64,000 bases of DNA, taken from the NCBI RefSeq assembly GCF_011170125.1, contig NZ_BLLN01000006.1:1-64000 (forward strand), in the 5' to 3' direction. The translations under genes were made by a program, and so were the position numbers. Positions 36,190 through 44,952 of this stretch are shown here, piece after piece; position 1 is the first letter of the stretch; each line of letters begins with the position of its first letter. Source of the DNA: Streptomyces diastaticus subsp. diastaticus (GTDB lineage Bacteria; Actinomycetota; Actinomycetes; Streptomycetales; Streptomycetaceae). The notes beneath the pieces are model-generated. The model made no database searches, was not told the origin of the DNA, and saw only the letters and a program-made list of their open reading frames with translations.

Positions 36190-36665
36190 CCACCCCAGAC
36201 AGGATCAAGTCCGTGAAGGTCCTCACCAACGGCTACTACGCCTTCTACGACCTTCACCGCCCCGTCTACCACGCCTACGCCGCCGCGCATCTGCCGCCCG
36301 AGGAAGCGCAGATCGCCGTCGGCATGACCTTTGCCGTCGTCGTGGAGAACTGGACGAGCGTGGTCACCGAACGGCACCCGGCCCGCTGGGCGTGGAGCCA
36401 CCACACTCGCACCGTCGCCCGCCGCTGCGGTCACACCCCCACCGCCATCGAGGTCACACGCCTCCTCCACGACGACCTGCACATGACCATCGACCAGATC
36501 GCCACCGTCACCGGAACAGACCGTGCGGCCGTCCTTGCGCACCTGGTCGCCGCCGACCGGGCGGTCGCGCCGCACAGGCGCCGTCCCCGGCCCCGCGCCC
36601 GACCGTCCGTCTCGCCGGAAGAGCGCTGGCGCAACGCATTCCGGCTTCGCACGGCCACAGCGTGA
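36186..36665 (+). CDS. Hypothetical protein with HTH-like C-terminal half
   Basis: The 159-residue protein contains VTRLLHDDLHMTIDQIATVT followed by GTDRAAVLAHLVAADRA, spaced like a helix-turn-helix, and a basic Arg/Pro tail. The N-terminal half is aromatic-rich (GYYAFYDLHRPVYHAYAAAH). It overlaps the XRE gene by 4 nt, so the two probably act together in transcription control. Confidence 0.65.
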   Translation: MTTPDRIKSVKVLTNGYYAFYDLHRPVYHAYAAAHLPPEEAQIAVGMTFAVVVENWTSVVTERHPARWAWSHHTRTVARRCGHTPTAIEVTRLLHDDLHMTIDQIATVTGTDRAAVLAHLVAADRAVAPHRRRPRPRARPSVSPEERWRNAFRLRTATA

Positions 36666-36670
36666 ACATC

Positions 36671-36704
36671 TGCCTCCCGTCAGCGGGCCCCCTGACGGGA
36701 GGCA
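36671..36704 (+). terminator. 13-bp perfect hairpin
   Basis: A 13-nt arm (36671-36683, TGCCTCCCGTCAG) pairs with CTGACGGGAGGCA (36692-36704), 5 nt after the stop of the gene at 36186. Confidence 0.85.
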
Positions 36705-37025
36705 GGCCAGCGCCTCGCCCGCGGTCTCACACCAAGGCTCCGCCGGTCGACGCGCTGGTCCCGGGCGGCCTGGGGGTCGGCCCGCGATGCGGACGTCGCG
36801 CGGTTGGGCGGGTAGCACGGCGGGTCAGGGGTCTCATGGTGTGTAAGAGCTTCGCCGTGGCGTCCACGGCCGCCACTTCGGCGGGGACGTTGGGTTTCTT
36901 GGCGGCGGGCGGTGGCCTGCACCGGGCCCGGAAAAAGTCTTAGCCCCGGCGACTTGACCACAAGGGTCAGCGGTCCACCGGGGCTTCTCACCGAGAACTA
37001 TACCCGAATCCGAAGGAGGAACAAC
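36705..37025 (+). promoter_or_regulatory. Leader of the Abi-like gene with hairpin 36942-36985
   Basis: No gene is seen. AGCCCCGG (36942-36949) pairs with CCGGGGCT (36978-36985), with an inner TGACC/GGTCA dyad, and is followed by TCTC and AAGGAGGA before GTG 37026. The outer stem resembles the second hairpin at 34765-34803. It is probably an attenuator or 5' regulatory RNA. Confidence 0.45.
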
Positions 37026-37724
37026 GTGACGCACGTTTCCCCGGCCCCCGGCGCCGGCCCGTGGGTGGAGGCCTGGCTGAGCCCGGCCCGCTTCGGGGTG
37101 TACCTGTACGAGACCGGCGGCGACCGCGCTCGGGCGCTGGAGCTCTACCAGTGGAACAGCGAGCTGTCGTGCGCGGTGCTTCGCGACCTCGGGCACTTCG
37201 AGGTGGCGCTGCGCAACGCCTACGCCACGGCGCTGGACGCGACCTGGTCGGGGCCCTGGCACTGGCTCGACGACCCGGCGAGTCCGCTGCGGGCCCCGCT
37301 GCTGCGTACCAAGCGCGGCGGGCCGCGCGGTCCGCGGCAGGTCGACATCAACGACAAGCCCCGGCGGGCCATCGACGCCGCGCGCAGCCGGTACGGCGTC
37401 CAGGCGCTGCCGGGGAAGATCATCGCGGATCTGTCGCTGGGCCTGTGGCGGTACCTGTCCTCCTCGGCTCACGAGAAGACGTTGTGGGTGCCGCACCTCC
37501 ACCGGGCCTTCCCGGCGGGAACCAACCGCGCCACGGTCGACCGGAAGATCGGCGATCTGCACGGGCTGCGCAACCGTGCCGCGCACTGGGAGCCGCTGCT
37601 GGCGGCGCCGCTGGCCCGCCGTATGGGGGACCTGGTGTGGGTGGCTGGGCTGCTCAGTCCGGAGCTGGCCGACTTCGTCCAGCATCACAGCGAGGTCGCC
37701 GTGTTGCTGGCGAAGCGCCCGTGA
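37026..37724 (+). CDS. Abi_2/HEPN-like protein
   Basis: GTG 37026 has AAGGAGGA 5 nt upstream and gives 232 residues. The N-terminus reads WLSPARFGVYLYETGGDRA and YQWNSELSCAVLRDLGHFEV, followed by ALRNAYA. The C-terminal block LHGLRNRAAHWEPLL carries the RxxxxH pattern of HEPN RNases. Together these match the Abi-like family known from phage abortive infection. Cleavage of RNA on infection is the expected role. It is preceded by a hairpin leader and followed after 200 nt by a Ser/Thr kinase gene. Confidence 0.75.
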   Translation: MTHVSPAPGAGPWVEAWLSPARFGVYLYETGGDRARALELYQWNSELSCAVLRDLGHFEVALRNAYATALDATWSGPWHWLDDPASPLRAPLLRTKRGGPRGPRQVDINDKPRRAIDAARSRYGVQALPGKIIADLSLGLWRYLSSSAHEKTLWVPHLHRAFPAGTNRATVDRKIGDLHGLRNRAAHWEPLLAAPLARRMGDLVWVAGLLSPELADFVQHHSEVAVLLAKRP

Positions 37725-37924
37725 CGCTGGTCGGGCCGCTGTCCGGCGCGGAGCGCTCGGGCGCGGCCTCCTCCGGCGTCGCCGCACCGCGCGCCGGTTC
37801 CGTCCCAGGTCAGCGGGGGGCCGGGGGTGTTTTCGTAGGCTGTGCCCTGACGCCGGCCCGCTCGCGGTTCCGGCGCGTCGAGCGGACCGCCCCTTGCAGA
37901 GGGGTCGGCCGGAAGGAGGGCGTC

Positions 37925-39433
37925 ATGCACGGCACCACGCTCGCGGGCCGTTACCGGCTGGTCGGTCTCCTGGGCGCTGGCGGGATGGGCCAGGTCTGGC
38001 GGGCGGTCGACGAGCGTCTCGGCCGCACGGTGGCGGTGAAGGTGCTGGCCCGGCCCGAGGACGAGGCCCTGGTGCTGCGGCTGGACAGTGAAGCGCGGGC
38101 CGCGGCGGCCCTGAGCGATCCGCATGTGGTGGCCGTCCACGATGTCGGCGAGGCGCCGGTGGACGGCAGCCGGGTCGTCTACCTGGTGATGGAGCTGGTC
38201 GAGGGACGTTCACTGGGCGAGGTCCTGGCCGAAGGCCTCCCGGCGGTCGGCGACGTCATGGCGTGGGGAGGGCAGATCTGCCGCGGCCTTCACGCCGCCC
38301 ACCGGGCCGGGGTGGTGCACCGCGACATCAAGCCCGCGAACATCCTGCTCACCGCGGACGGGCGGGTGAAGGTCTGCGACTTCGGGATCGCGCGACGCGC
38401 CGACGCGCTCGGGCACCCGCTCACCGGAACCGGCGCGGTGATCGGCACTCCCTCGTACATGTCTCCGGAGCAGGCCCGTGGCGACGCGGTGATCGGTGCG
38501 GGCAGCGACCTGTACTCGCTGGGGTGCCTGCTCTACGAGCTGCTGACTGGCGAGCCGCCGTTCCCCGGCGGCGGGTGGCCGGTGCTGGCGCAGCATCTGA
38601 ATCAGGTCCCGGCCCCCGTCCGCTCCCGCCGGCCTGAAGTACCCGCCGAGCTCGACCGACTGGTGGCGGAGCTGCTGCGCAAGGACCCGCGGCGCCGGCC
38701 CGCGGACGCGTCCGAGGTCGCACGGCGCCTTCACGCCCTGCGGACGCCAGCCGCCGCGGCCACCGTGCCGGCGACCGCCGTCGTGACGCCGCCCGCCCAC
38801 CTCCGCACGGTCCCCGCCGCCACCTCCCCGCCAGCGTCGACGGCGCCCTCCGCTGGTACGGAGAGTGCGGCCAGCGGGCCCGGGCGCTCGGCGGCCTGGC
38901 GGGCCGGGGCGCTGACCGGCGTCCTGGTCGGCGGGCAGCTGACGTTGCTCACCGCCGTTCCCGGCCTCCTCGCCGGTCTGCTGGGCCTGCTGGCCGGCGT
39001 ATGCGTCGCGGTCGGCTCGCGTATGGAGGCGCGGACATCCGACGGTGATCAGCCGGACGGGCAGGGAAGCGTCGTCGGGGTGTTCGCGGCGATGCTGATC
39101 GCCGCGGCCTTGATGGTCGCTCTGCTGGTGTGGAGCCCGGCGCCCTGGTGGGCGGCGGTGCTGGCCGGCACGGTGACCGGGCCAGTGATCGTGGCGGCCA
39201 CGGCCGGCGTGCGGGCCCTGGTCGAGCAGGTGCTGCGCCGGGGTGGGGCGGAGGCAGAGCTCGCCGCCACCGCGGGCCTGTTCAGCGGCGCCGTGGGGTG
39301 CGCGCTGACCGCTGCCTCAGTGCACGGGTCCGTCGCGGGCGCCGTCGCGATCGGGGCCGGTTCCTGGGTGGCGAGCAGCCTGGCCGTTGGAGCGCTCCTT
39401 CCCGCGCCCCACCCGCGCCCCCGGCACCTGTAG
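37925..39433 (+). CDS. Membrane-anchored Ser/Thr protein kinase
   Basis: ATG 37925 gives 502 residues. The kinase domain (about 10-270) has GLLGAGGMGQVW, Lys 39 in AVKV, HRDIKPAN at 132-139, CDFGIAR at 151-157 and GTPSYMSPEQ. A Pro/Ala/Thr linker (about 275-330) precedes five or so hydrophobic segments (LTGVLVGGQLTLLTAVPG onward) instead of the usual single helix and PASTA repeats. All catalytic residues are present. A TAGGCT-type -10 lies about 90 nt upstream. Confidence 0.92.
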   Translation: MHGTTLAGRYRLVGLLGAGGMGQVWRAVDERLGRTVAVKVLARPEDEALVLRLDSEARAAAALSDPHVVAVHDVGEAPVDGSRVVYLVMELVEGRSLGEVLAEGLPAVGDVMAWGGQICRGLHAAHRAGVVHRDIKPANILLTADGRVKVCDFGIARRADALGHPLTGTGAVIGTPSYMSPEQARGDAVIGAGSDLYSLGCLLYELLTGEPPFPGGGWPVLAQHLNQVPAPVRSRRPEVPAELDRLVAELLRKDPRRRPADASEVARRLHALRTPAAAATVPATAVVTPPAHLRTVPAATSPPASTAPSAGTESAASGPGRSAAWRAGALTGVLVGGQLTLLTAVPGLLAGLLGLLAGVCVAVGSRMEARTSDGDQPDGQGSVVGVFAAMLIAAALMVALLVWSPAPWWAAVLAGTVTGPVIVAATAGVRALVEQVLRRGGAEAELAATAGLFSGAVGCALTAASVHGSVAGAVAIGAGSWVASSLAVGALLPAPHPRPRHL

Positions 39434-39589
39434 GCCGCGCCTCGACCAGTGCGCCAGTCATGTGCCGGAACTGGGTAAGACCGCGTTACCGCCGACCGTC
39501 CCTGGCGGAGGCTAGCGGTCTTCGTCGTCCGGAGTGTCGGGCTCCTCGTCCGAAGAGGCTTCCGCCGGGTCGATGCCCACCACAGGGCT

Positions 39590-39841
39590 CCCTCCGCCCA
39601 CCGGCGCCTCGCAGCCAGCCACTTCCTGCGCGGCCTGCCCTACGGCGGCGGCCCCCTCGTCATCACCCTCCTCGGAGGCCGGGAGTGCCGAGCCGAACCC
39701 GGCTTGACCCGCGCCCTCTACTCGGCCAGGCGCCGACAGGGTGGTGTGCTGGGCCTCGGCGGGAGGGGTTTCCGCCGCGGCCTGGCGTACGGCGCCAGCA
39801 CCCTCGTCATCACCCTCCTCGGCATCTGGCTCCAGCGCTAA
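39590..39841 (+). pseudogene. Remnant of a small membrane protein with duplicated C-terminus
   Basis: One frame ending at 39841 reads FLRGLPYGGGPLVITLLGG and later FRRGLAYGASTLVITLLGIW before the stop. Both resemble the C-terminal hydrophobic segment of small actinobacterial membrane proteins. The repeated end and lack of a good start suggest a decayed gene. Confidence 0.4.
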
Positions 39842-39909
39842 CGGCGACCGCAGGCTGGGGGCCGGGAGCGCCGAGCCGGCTTGACCCGCGCCCTCTGCTC
39901 GGCCAGGCG
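39629..39909. repeat. Imperfect tandem duplication (two copies, one with a deletion)
   Basis: Copy A (about 39629-39732) and copy B (about 39777-39909) share CCCTCGTCATCACCCTCCTC, GCCGGGAG, GCCGAGCC and the shared TTGACCCGCGCCCTCT then CTCGGCCAGGCG. Copy A lacks about 40 nt that copy B has between the two shared blocks. Confidence 0.7.
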
Positions 39910-39949
39910 GGGGCGTCGGCCTTGCTCTGCTCGCGGTGCGGGGTTCCTC

Positions 39950-40438
39950 TCAGTCGCGTGAGCCGGGACGGCGCGGGGGGTGACCGACATCGGTGCTCGT
40001 CCGTGTCGCCAGGGCGTCGGCGGGGCCGAAGTCGCCCAGCTCGATGGCCAGCAGTGCACGGACGAACGCGGTGGGAGTGATCCAGTCGGTGCGGGCCTGG
40101 AAGGTTCGGTAGACGTTGCCGATGGAGTACCGGGCGCGGTGGGCGCAGCCCGCCAGGACGCATTTTCCTTCGGAGGCGAGCGCGAGCCGCTTGAAGGCTT
40201 CTTCCTTGGGCGGGGTCGTCTGGGCGTCGCAGCCGAGGTGGTCCAGGGTGATGTGGTGGTGAGCGGTGCTCGTCTCGATGGTGAGGCGGCCGCCGCCGGG
40301 AGTGATGTAGCGGCCCGGGGCCGCAGTGTCGTACGGGTGGATGCGAGGGAGGCTTAGTTCCCTGCGGTGCAGCGGCGGAAGGCCATCGAACCTTGTGTAT
40401 GGGCCTGCCGCCCCGTGCGGGTTGTTCTCGGTGCTCAC
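39950..40438 (-). CDS. Hypothetical protein
   Basis: GTG 40438 gives 162 residues. A Pro/Arg-rich N-terminus precedes RLTIETSTAHHHITLDHLGC, EEAFKRLALASEGKCVLAGC and ARYSIGNVYRTFQARTDW. His and Cys residues are clustered but I recognise no family. It lies downstream of the SWIM protein gene on the same strand. Confidence 0.6.
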   Translation of the reverse strand: MSTENNPHGAAGPYTRFDGLPPLHRRELSLPRIHPYDTAAPGRYITPGGGRLTIETSTAHHHITLDHLGCDAQTTPPKEEAFKRLALASEGKCVLAGCAHRARYSIGNVYRTFQARTDWITPTAFVRALLAIELGDFGPADALATRTSTDVGHPPRRPGSRD

Positions 40439-40575
40439 TGCGTCTCGTCCTTATTACGGTCTCGGGATCAGATGTCACGTTCGGCGGGCTGGCCAGCTGC
40501 GGCCCGTCGAGCAAGACCTGTCCGCGATCAGGTCGCGCGGCAGCCCAGGGGATGCTGGCGAGGGGGGACGGGTGT

Positions 40576-41775
40576 CTATCGGGTTCGGCGGTGAGGGCGG
40601 GCTGCGGCCCGGGCTGCCTGGTAGGCCAGTGCGGGGTCCGGGGATGGGCCGGGTGCTGGTTGCCACGTTCCGTACGGCGCGAAGTACGGGTGCCAGCGGC
40701 CGTCGGGTCCGTAGCGGAGCTGGACGCCGGCGGCCTGGTCGGTGAGCCGGTTGTCCTCGCATTCGACGATGGCGGTGGGGGCCGGCCGCAGAGGCTGGAT
40801 GGCGGCCTGGGCTCGGGCGAGGCCGTCGTGGTCGAGGTCGTAGCGATGGAGGTATGCGGCGGCTCCGGCGGTACCGCCGTGGGTGTGGGCGAGGGAGAGG
40901 TGTCCCATGGCGACGGTGTCGAGGCCGAGCTGTTCCATGGCGGCCTGGCGGTAGGGGGCGCCATGTTCGAGGGCGGTGAAGCGCGCGAGGTCGGTTCCTG
41001 CGTCGGGGCCGGCTGGCTGTTCGGAGCGGTCCAGGAGCGCCTGAGCGCGGTGAGCGGCGTCGTCGACCAGGGCGCCGAGGGCGGCAAGGCCGGGCAGCGG
41101 CGCGGGAGGCGGCGGTGGCCCGGCGGGCAAGACCGGGTGTGCGGCGGTGAGGTCGAGGTCGACGGGGTCGGGCATGGGCGTGCGGGGTTGCTGCTGTGCG
41201 GGGACGAGGACGGCCGGGGCGGGGGCAAGGTGGTTGGACTGCGGGTCCGCGCCCGGGGAGGCGGCGAGAAAGGCGTCGCCGGACTTGGCGGTGCGCACGG
41301 CCTTCCTGATGCGGTGGTAGGCGCGGCCGCGGAAGGTGAAGAGCGGTTCGACGGCCGAGCGGAGCCGTTCGGCGAGGAGGAGTCCGACGGCGACGGTGTG
41401 CGGGCACGGCCCGGTGGCTGGGGTGCAGGGGCAGGTGTGGGAGAAGTCCTGTGCTGAGGGGATCAGCGGGATGCCGGCGGTGTGGGCGGGGTCGGTGAGC
41501 TCGTCGCTGAGGCCGTGGTCGGAGGGGCGGGCGGCGAGGGCGGTTTCGATGCGCTTCCACTGCTCGGCGGAGAGTTCCTCGACGAGAAGGCGGGGGCGCA
41601 CGGGCCGGCCGGTGGGCAGGTGGAACTTCGCGGTGGCGAAGCCCTGGTTGACGTTGAGCTGGGTGGCTTCTGCCGCGAGGAGGCGGCGCGCGGCGTGAAC
41701 GGTCCCGGTGTCGGGGACGGTGGTGACGGCGGCGGTCAGGGCGCGGGCCCAGGCGTCGGTGGCGCGGGGGCTCAT
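40576..41775 (-). CDS. SWIM zinc-finger protein
   Basis: The 399-residue protein has the SWIM signature HTCPCTPATGPCPHTVAVGL (CxC, then CxH). SWIM domains bind nucleic acid or protein and often accompany SNF2-type helicases; none is adjacent here. A Pro-rich linker separates the SWIM part from a C-terminal region with APTAIVECEDNRLTD. ATG 41775 overlaps the stop of a frameshifted small reading frame. Confidence 0.8.
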   Translation of the reverse strand: MSPRATDAWARALTAAVTTVPDTGTVHAARRLLAAEATQLNVNQGFATAKFHLPTGRPVRPRLLVEELSAEQWKRIETALAARPSDHGLSDELTDPAHTAGIPLIPSAQDFSHTCPCTPATGPCPHTVAVGLLLAERLRSAVEPLFTFRGRAYHRIRKAVRTAKSGDAFLAASPGADPQSNHLAPAPAVLVPAQQQPRTPMPDPVDLDLTAAHPVLPAGPPPPPAPLPGLAALGALVDDAAHRAQALLDRSEQPAGPDAGTDLARFTALEHGAPYRQAAMEQLGLDTVAMGHLSLAHTHGGTAGAAAYLHRYDLDHDGLARAQAAIQPLRPAPTAIVECEDNRLTDQAAGVQLRYGPDGRWHPYFAPYGTWQPAPGPSPDPALAYQAARAAARPHRRTR

Positions 41776-41883
41776 CGGTGGGCTCCGAGGGTGACGAGCT
41801 CGGCGAGTTCGCGGTCGGTGAGGTTGGCGAAGGCGCGGTCACCGCCGCCGCGGCGCGTATCGCCTCTTCCGAGACTTCAGCCA
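41773..41883 (-). pseudogene. Frameshifted small gene upstream of the SWIM gene
   Basis: From ATG 41883 the frame reads MAEVSEEAIRAAAA. A +2 frame then reads GGDRAFANLTDRELAELVTL and stops across the SWIM start (ATGA). The second part looks like real protein and is perfectly placed for coupling, so one indel in the GCGGCGGCGG run at about 41840 may have split a gene of about 37 residues. Confidence 0.35.
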
Positions 41884-41964
41884 TGAGACAACTCCCGCAT
41901 CCCAGACGCCCGCCGGTCACTCGGTTCGCATCGGCGAGCCCCTCAGTAGTGGAGACACCGTAGC

Positions 41965-43082
41965 GTGAGAATCTTCGTCAGCAGTGTTCGCAAGGGACTT
42001 GAAGAGGAGCGGGACGCGCTACTGGCCTCATTCGGGCGCTTGGGCATACCCCGGTGCGGTTCGAGGACTTCTCCGCGCAGCCCACGCCCAGCCGGGAAGC
42101 GTGCCTGGCAGCTCTCGACTCTGCAAATGTCTGCGTCTTCCTGCTCGGACCGTCCTACGGCCACGTCTTCCCCGAGACAGGGCAGTCGGCAACACACGAC
42201 GAGTGGGTGGCGGCCAAGACGGCGGGTAAGCCACGCTGGGTCTATCGCAAGCTGGGCGTCACGTTCGAAGACGCCCAGCAGTCGTTCGCCCGGGACGTGG
42301 AGGCCTACGCCACCGGAGTGTTCCGTGACTCGTTCCAGGACACTGCCGAGCTGTTGACCAAGGTGGTGCGAAAAGTGAAGGAGCTGGAGGCGGGGCCGTC
42401 CTCGCTGTCCTTCGCACCGCTGACACAACCCGTTTCGCTGCGTCGGAGCCTCGATGAAGGAGGTGTCCAAGGCGGCGTCAGCGTCCCTCTGCTGGAACTG
42501 CACGTTCTCCCAGTGGGATTCGCCGGCTACTCGGCCCGTCAGCTGGAGGAGCTCAGCACATCACTGGCGGACCGGATCCGCCGGTCCGGGGCGGTCAAGA
42601 GCGACACTGCTCTGACGGCGTCCAGTTCCCAGGCACATGCAATTGTCAGCATGCCCCTCAGTCGGCCTCCTCGGTGGGACGCCACCCGGCCTGGGGAACT
42701 GGTGGAAGTACGCCTACACAAGACCGGACAGGTCTCCCTGCGGGCCACACTCCCCCGAGACGCCATGGGTTCCATCCTCGATCAGGACGCGCTGCCTCAG
42801 CAGATCACCGCCCTGCTGAGGCTCATCGGCGCGCTGAATCTGATCCAGCATGAACGCATCGTCGTGGCGGTCGGCGTCTCGGATCCCCAGCTGACCCAGA
42901 TCGACAGGTTCAACCCGCACCAATCGCGTACGCGTGCCGAACTCGGCGGCTTCATGCGCTCGTTCGCACTGCAAACCGAGCCGGACGAGTCCGCCAGCCT
43001 GGCTGCGCTGGACGCCGGTGCAGAGGAGGTCGCACGGACCCTCTCAAGAGTACTGATCAAGCAGCACCCCTCAGCCACCTGA
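41965..43082 (+). pseudogene. DUF4062 protein gene with internal frameshift
   Basis: GTG 41965 opens RIFVSSVRKGLEEERDALL, the exact start of DUF4062 domains. After about 42025 homology continues in another frame as ALGHTPVRFEDFSAQPTPS, then FLLGPSYGHV and PTHDEWVA-like THDEWVAAK. The second frame runs to 43082 and adds a C-terminal domain of about 220 residues with VRLHKTGQVSLRATLP and NLIQHERIVVAVGVSD. A single indel in GGGCGCTTGGG explains it. DUF4062 is found in NTPase or TIR-like signalling proteins. It may be a sequencing error, a true mutation, or a frameshifting signal. Confidence 0.7.
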
Positions 43083-43583
43083 GACGGTGCCGTCATGACA
43101 ACGGTTCACGGTCACCCGGCGTGAGGCGCTGCGCTCTACCTCCGGAAGCCTCGCCTGGGATCCCTGACACCGTGGCTGCCGAACGGCGCGACCCAGGCGG
43201 TCGCTCGTAGGTCACCCACGTCCATGGACTGGTTCGCCGGGTCCTCGGGATCTGCGATGCGGAACAAGCCTGCCCGACTAAGGGCCTCACACCTCTGACC
43301 AGCACAACCCCGCGCCAGCTATAGCAGTCGGCATGAGAATGACCTGGCCTTTCGCCACCCATGTCAGCAACAGGTGATCACCATCCGTCAGTACCCACTA
43401 CCAGGTCACTGAGGCTGCGTCACTGACATTCAGATGACGATGCCCAGCTGACACTTCCTTGCAGACTGTCACTTGGCAGTCCGGGCAGGTGCTCGTTCAG
43501 TCTGGTCGCGGAAGTGGGGGTTCTCGGCTGCTGCTGGCGGGGGGCTCCGTCCCGGGGTGGCCGGTGTGGAGGGAAGGGCGGGG
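43083..43583. other. Gap with no recognisable gene
   Basis: The lower-GC stretch between the convergent DUF4062 and VWA genes has no frame of coding quality and no strong hairpin. Confidence 0.4.
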
Positions 43584-44624
43584 TCAGAGCATGAGGAGGA
43601 CCCTGGTGTTCGTGAGGAGTTTGCGGTTCACGCTGGTGCTCTGGACGAAGATGGTGAAGTCGTCGTTGTGGTCGGGCTTGATGCGGATCTCGACGTCGGG
43701 CAGGCCGAGCAGGGCGCGGGCTTCGGGGCCGGTGTAGATGCGGTCGGTTGTCTTCTCCAGGACCGCGATCTGCTTGCGTGGCTGGATCTTCTCGGACTTG
43801 GTCAGCTGGTAGAAGGCGCCGCCGGTGCGGTAGGTGTGGCCGGATTCGGTGATCCAGTCGCGGATCGCGGCGTCACGTGTGACGGGGAGCAGTGCGTAGG
43901 AGGTGGGGTCGGCTGCTGTGAGGCCGGCTGCCTTGATGGTGTCCTTGTTGACTGCTTCGGCGCCCACGGAGAAGACCGCTCGGGAGCCGCGGATGCCCTT
44001 GGTGCGGCCCACCATGAATTTTTCGGTGGCTTCCTGGATGACTTGGCCGGCTTCGTGCAGGCCTTGGGTGCTGGTGGCGTCCCAGATGGCGATGTTGTCC
44101 TTGGGGAAGCCGTACTGCATGGCTTCGCGCTTGCCCATCTGGTCGGGGACGAGGACGGCCAGTGTCCAGTTGTCCTGCTGGGTCTCGATCATCTGGGCCA
44201 CTGCCTTGACCAGTTCTGCGGGCTTCCTGGAGGGGGTGCCGGGGCAGCGGTGGCTGGCGTTCTCCTGGCCGTCGGTGAGGACGAACGTGAGGAAGCTGTG
44301 GTCTCCGTAGAGCTGGGCGGTCTGGGCGAGTTCGCGTTGCGAGGTGAGGGTGGCTGCCAGGAGGGCCGTCATGCCGCCGACTCGGTAGAGCTGCTTGAGG
44401 GAGGGCATGCGCAGGACGTCTTTGTCGTAGATGACGCACTCGACGTTGTTCGCGAAGACGTACACCGTGACGCGGGTTTCCTGGTCCAGTTCGCGTGACC
44501 GGCGGGCCAGGTAGGTGATCTGCTGGTCGGCGACTTCGATCACCTTGGCGCTCAGGCGGGACATGGAGGAACTTGCGTCCAGGACGAGCGCGACGTGGTT
44601 GATGTAGTTCTGGTTTCCGGACAT
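43584..44624 (-). CDS. VWA-domain protein
   Basis: ATG 44624, with GGGGGAG 6 nt upstream, gives 346 residues. The MIDAS metal site is complete: DASSSMS at 16-22, GGMTALLAA and LTDGQENASH. The C-terminal half (VLEKTTDRIYTGPEARALL, then IKPDHNDDFTIFVQSTSV) is shared by actinobacterial VWA proteins. No signal or membrane segment is seen. It could be a scaffold for a complex; no AAA+ partner is adjacent. Confidence 0.85.
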   Translation of the reverse strand: MSGNQNYINHVALVLDASSSMSRLSAKVIEVADQQITYLARRSRELDQETRVTVYVFANNVECVIYDKDVLRMPSLKQLYRVGGMTALLAATLTSQRELAQTAQLYGDHSFLTFVLTDGQENASHRCPGTPSRKPAELVKAVAQMIETQQDNWTLAVLVPDQMGKREAMQYGFPKDNIAIWDATSTQGLHEAGQVIQEATEKFMVGRTKGIRGSRAVFSVGAEAVNKDTIKAAGLTAADPTSYALLPVTRDAAIRDWITESGHTYRTGGAFYQLTKSEKIQPRKQIAVLEKTTDRIYTGPEARALLGLPDVEIRIKPDHNDDFTIFVQSTSVNRKLLTNTRVLLML

Positions 44625-44952
44625 GGGAACTCCCCCTCGTTTCCGACTCGGTGGCCCTACGTTCCCATCTGGCACTGACAATCGATCATGGTTCGTCGGG
44701 GGTGGGGCCACGTCGGGCTGGGGCCGGGCGGTCGGGGTCGTGCCATGTTGCGTTTTTTGCGTGGCCTGCCGGTACCGCGTCGGTTTTGTATGGGGGCGAC
44801 TGGGTCGTGGAGGCGCTGGACGGGGGCTTCGCCGCCGGTTCCGTGCACCGTCACCGGTGACGGTGACGGTTTCGCGCTGCGTGGGGTGCCGGTGGTCGCG
44901 CTTTTCGTGTCTGCCCGCGGGCAGGTGTGGCTGTGTTGCGGGGGGGGCTGGT
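44625..44952. other. Gap between GntR and VWA genes
   Basis: No gene is seen. GTGACGGTGACGG repeats occur near 44855. The VWA promoter must lie here. Confidence 0.35.
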
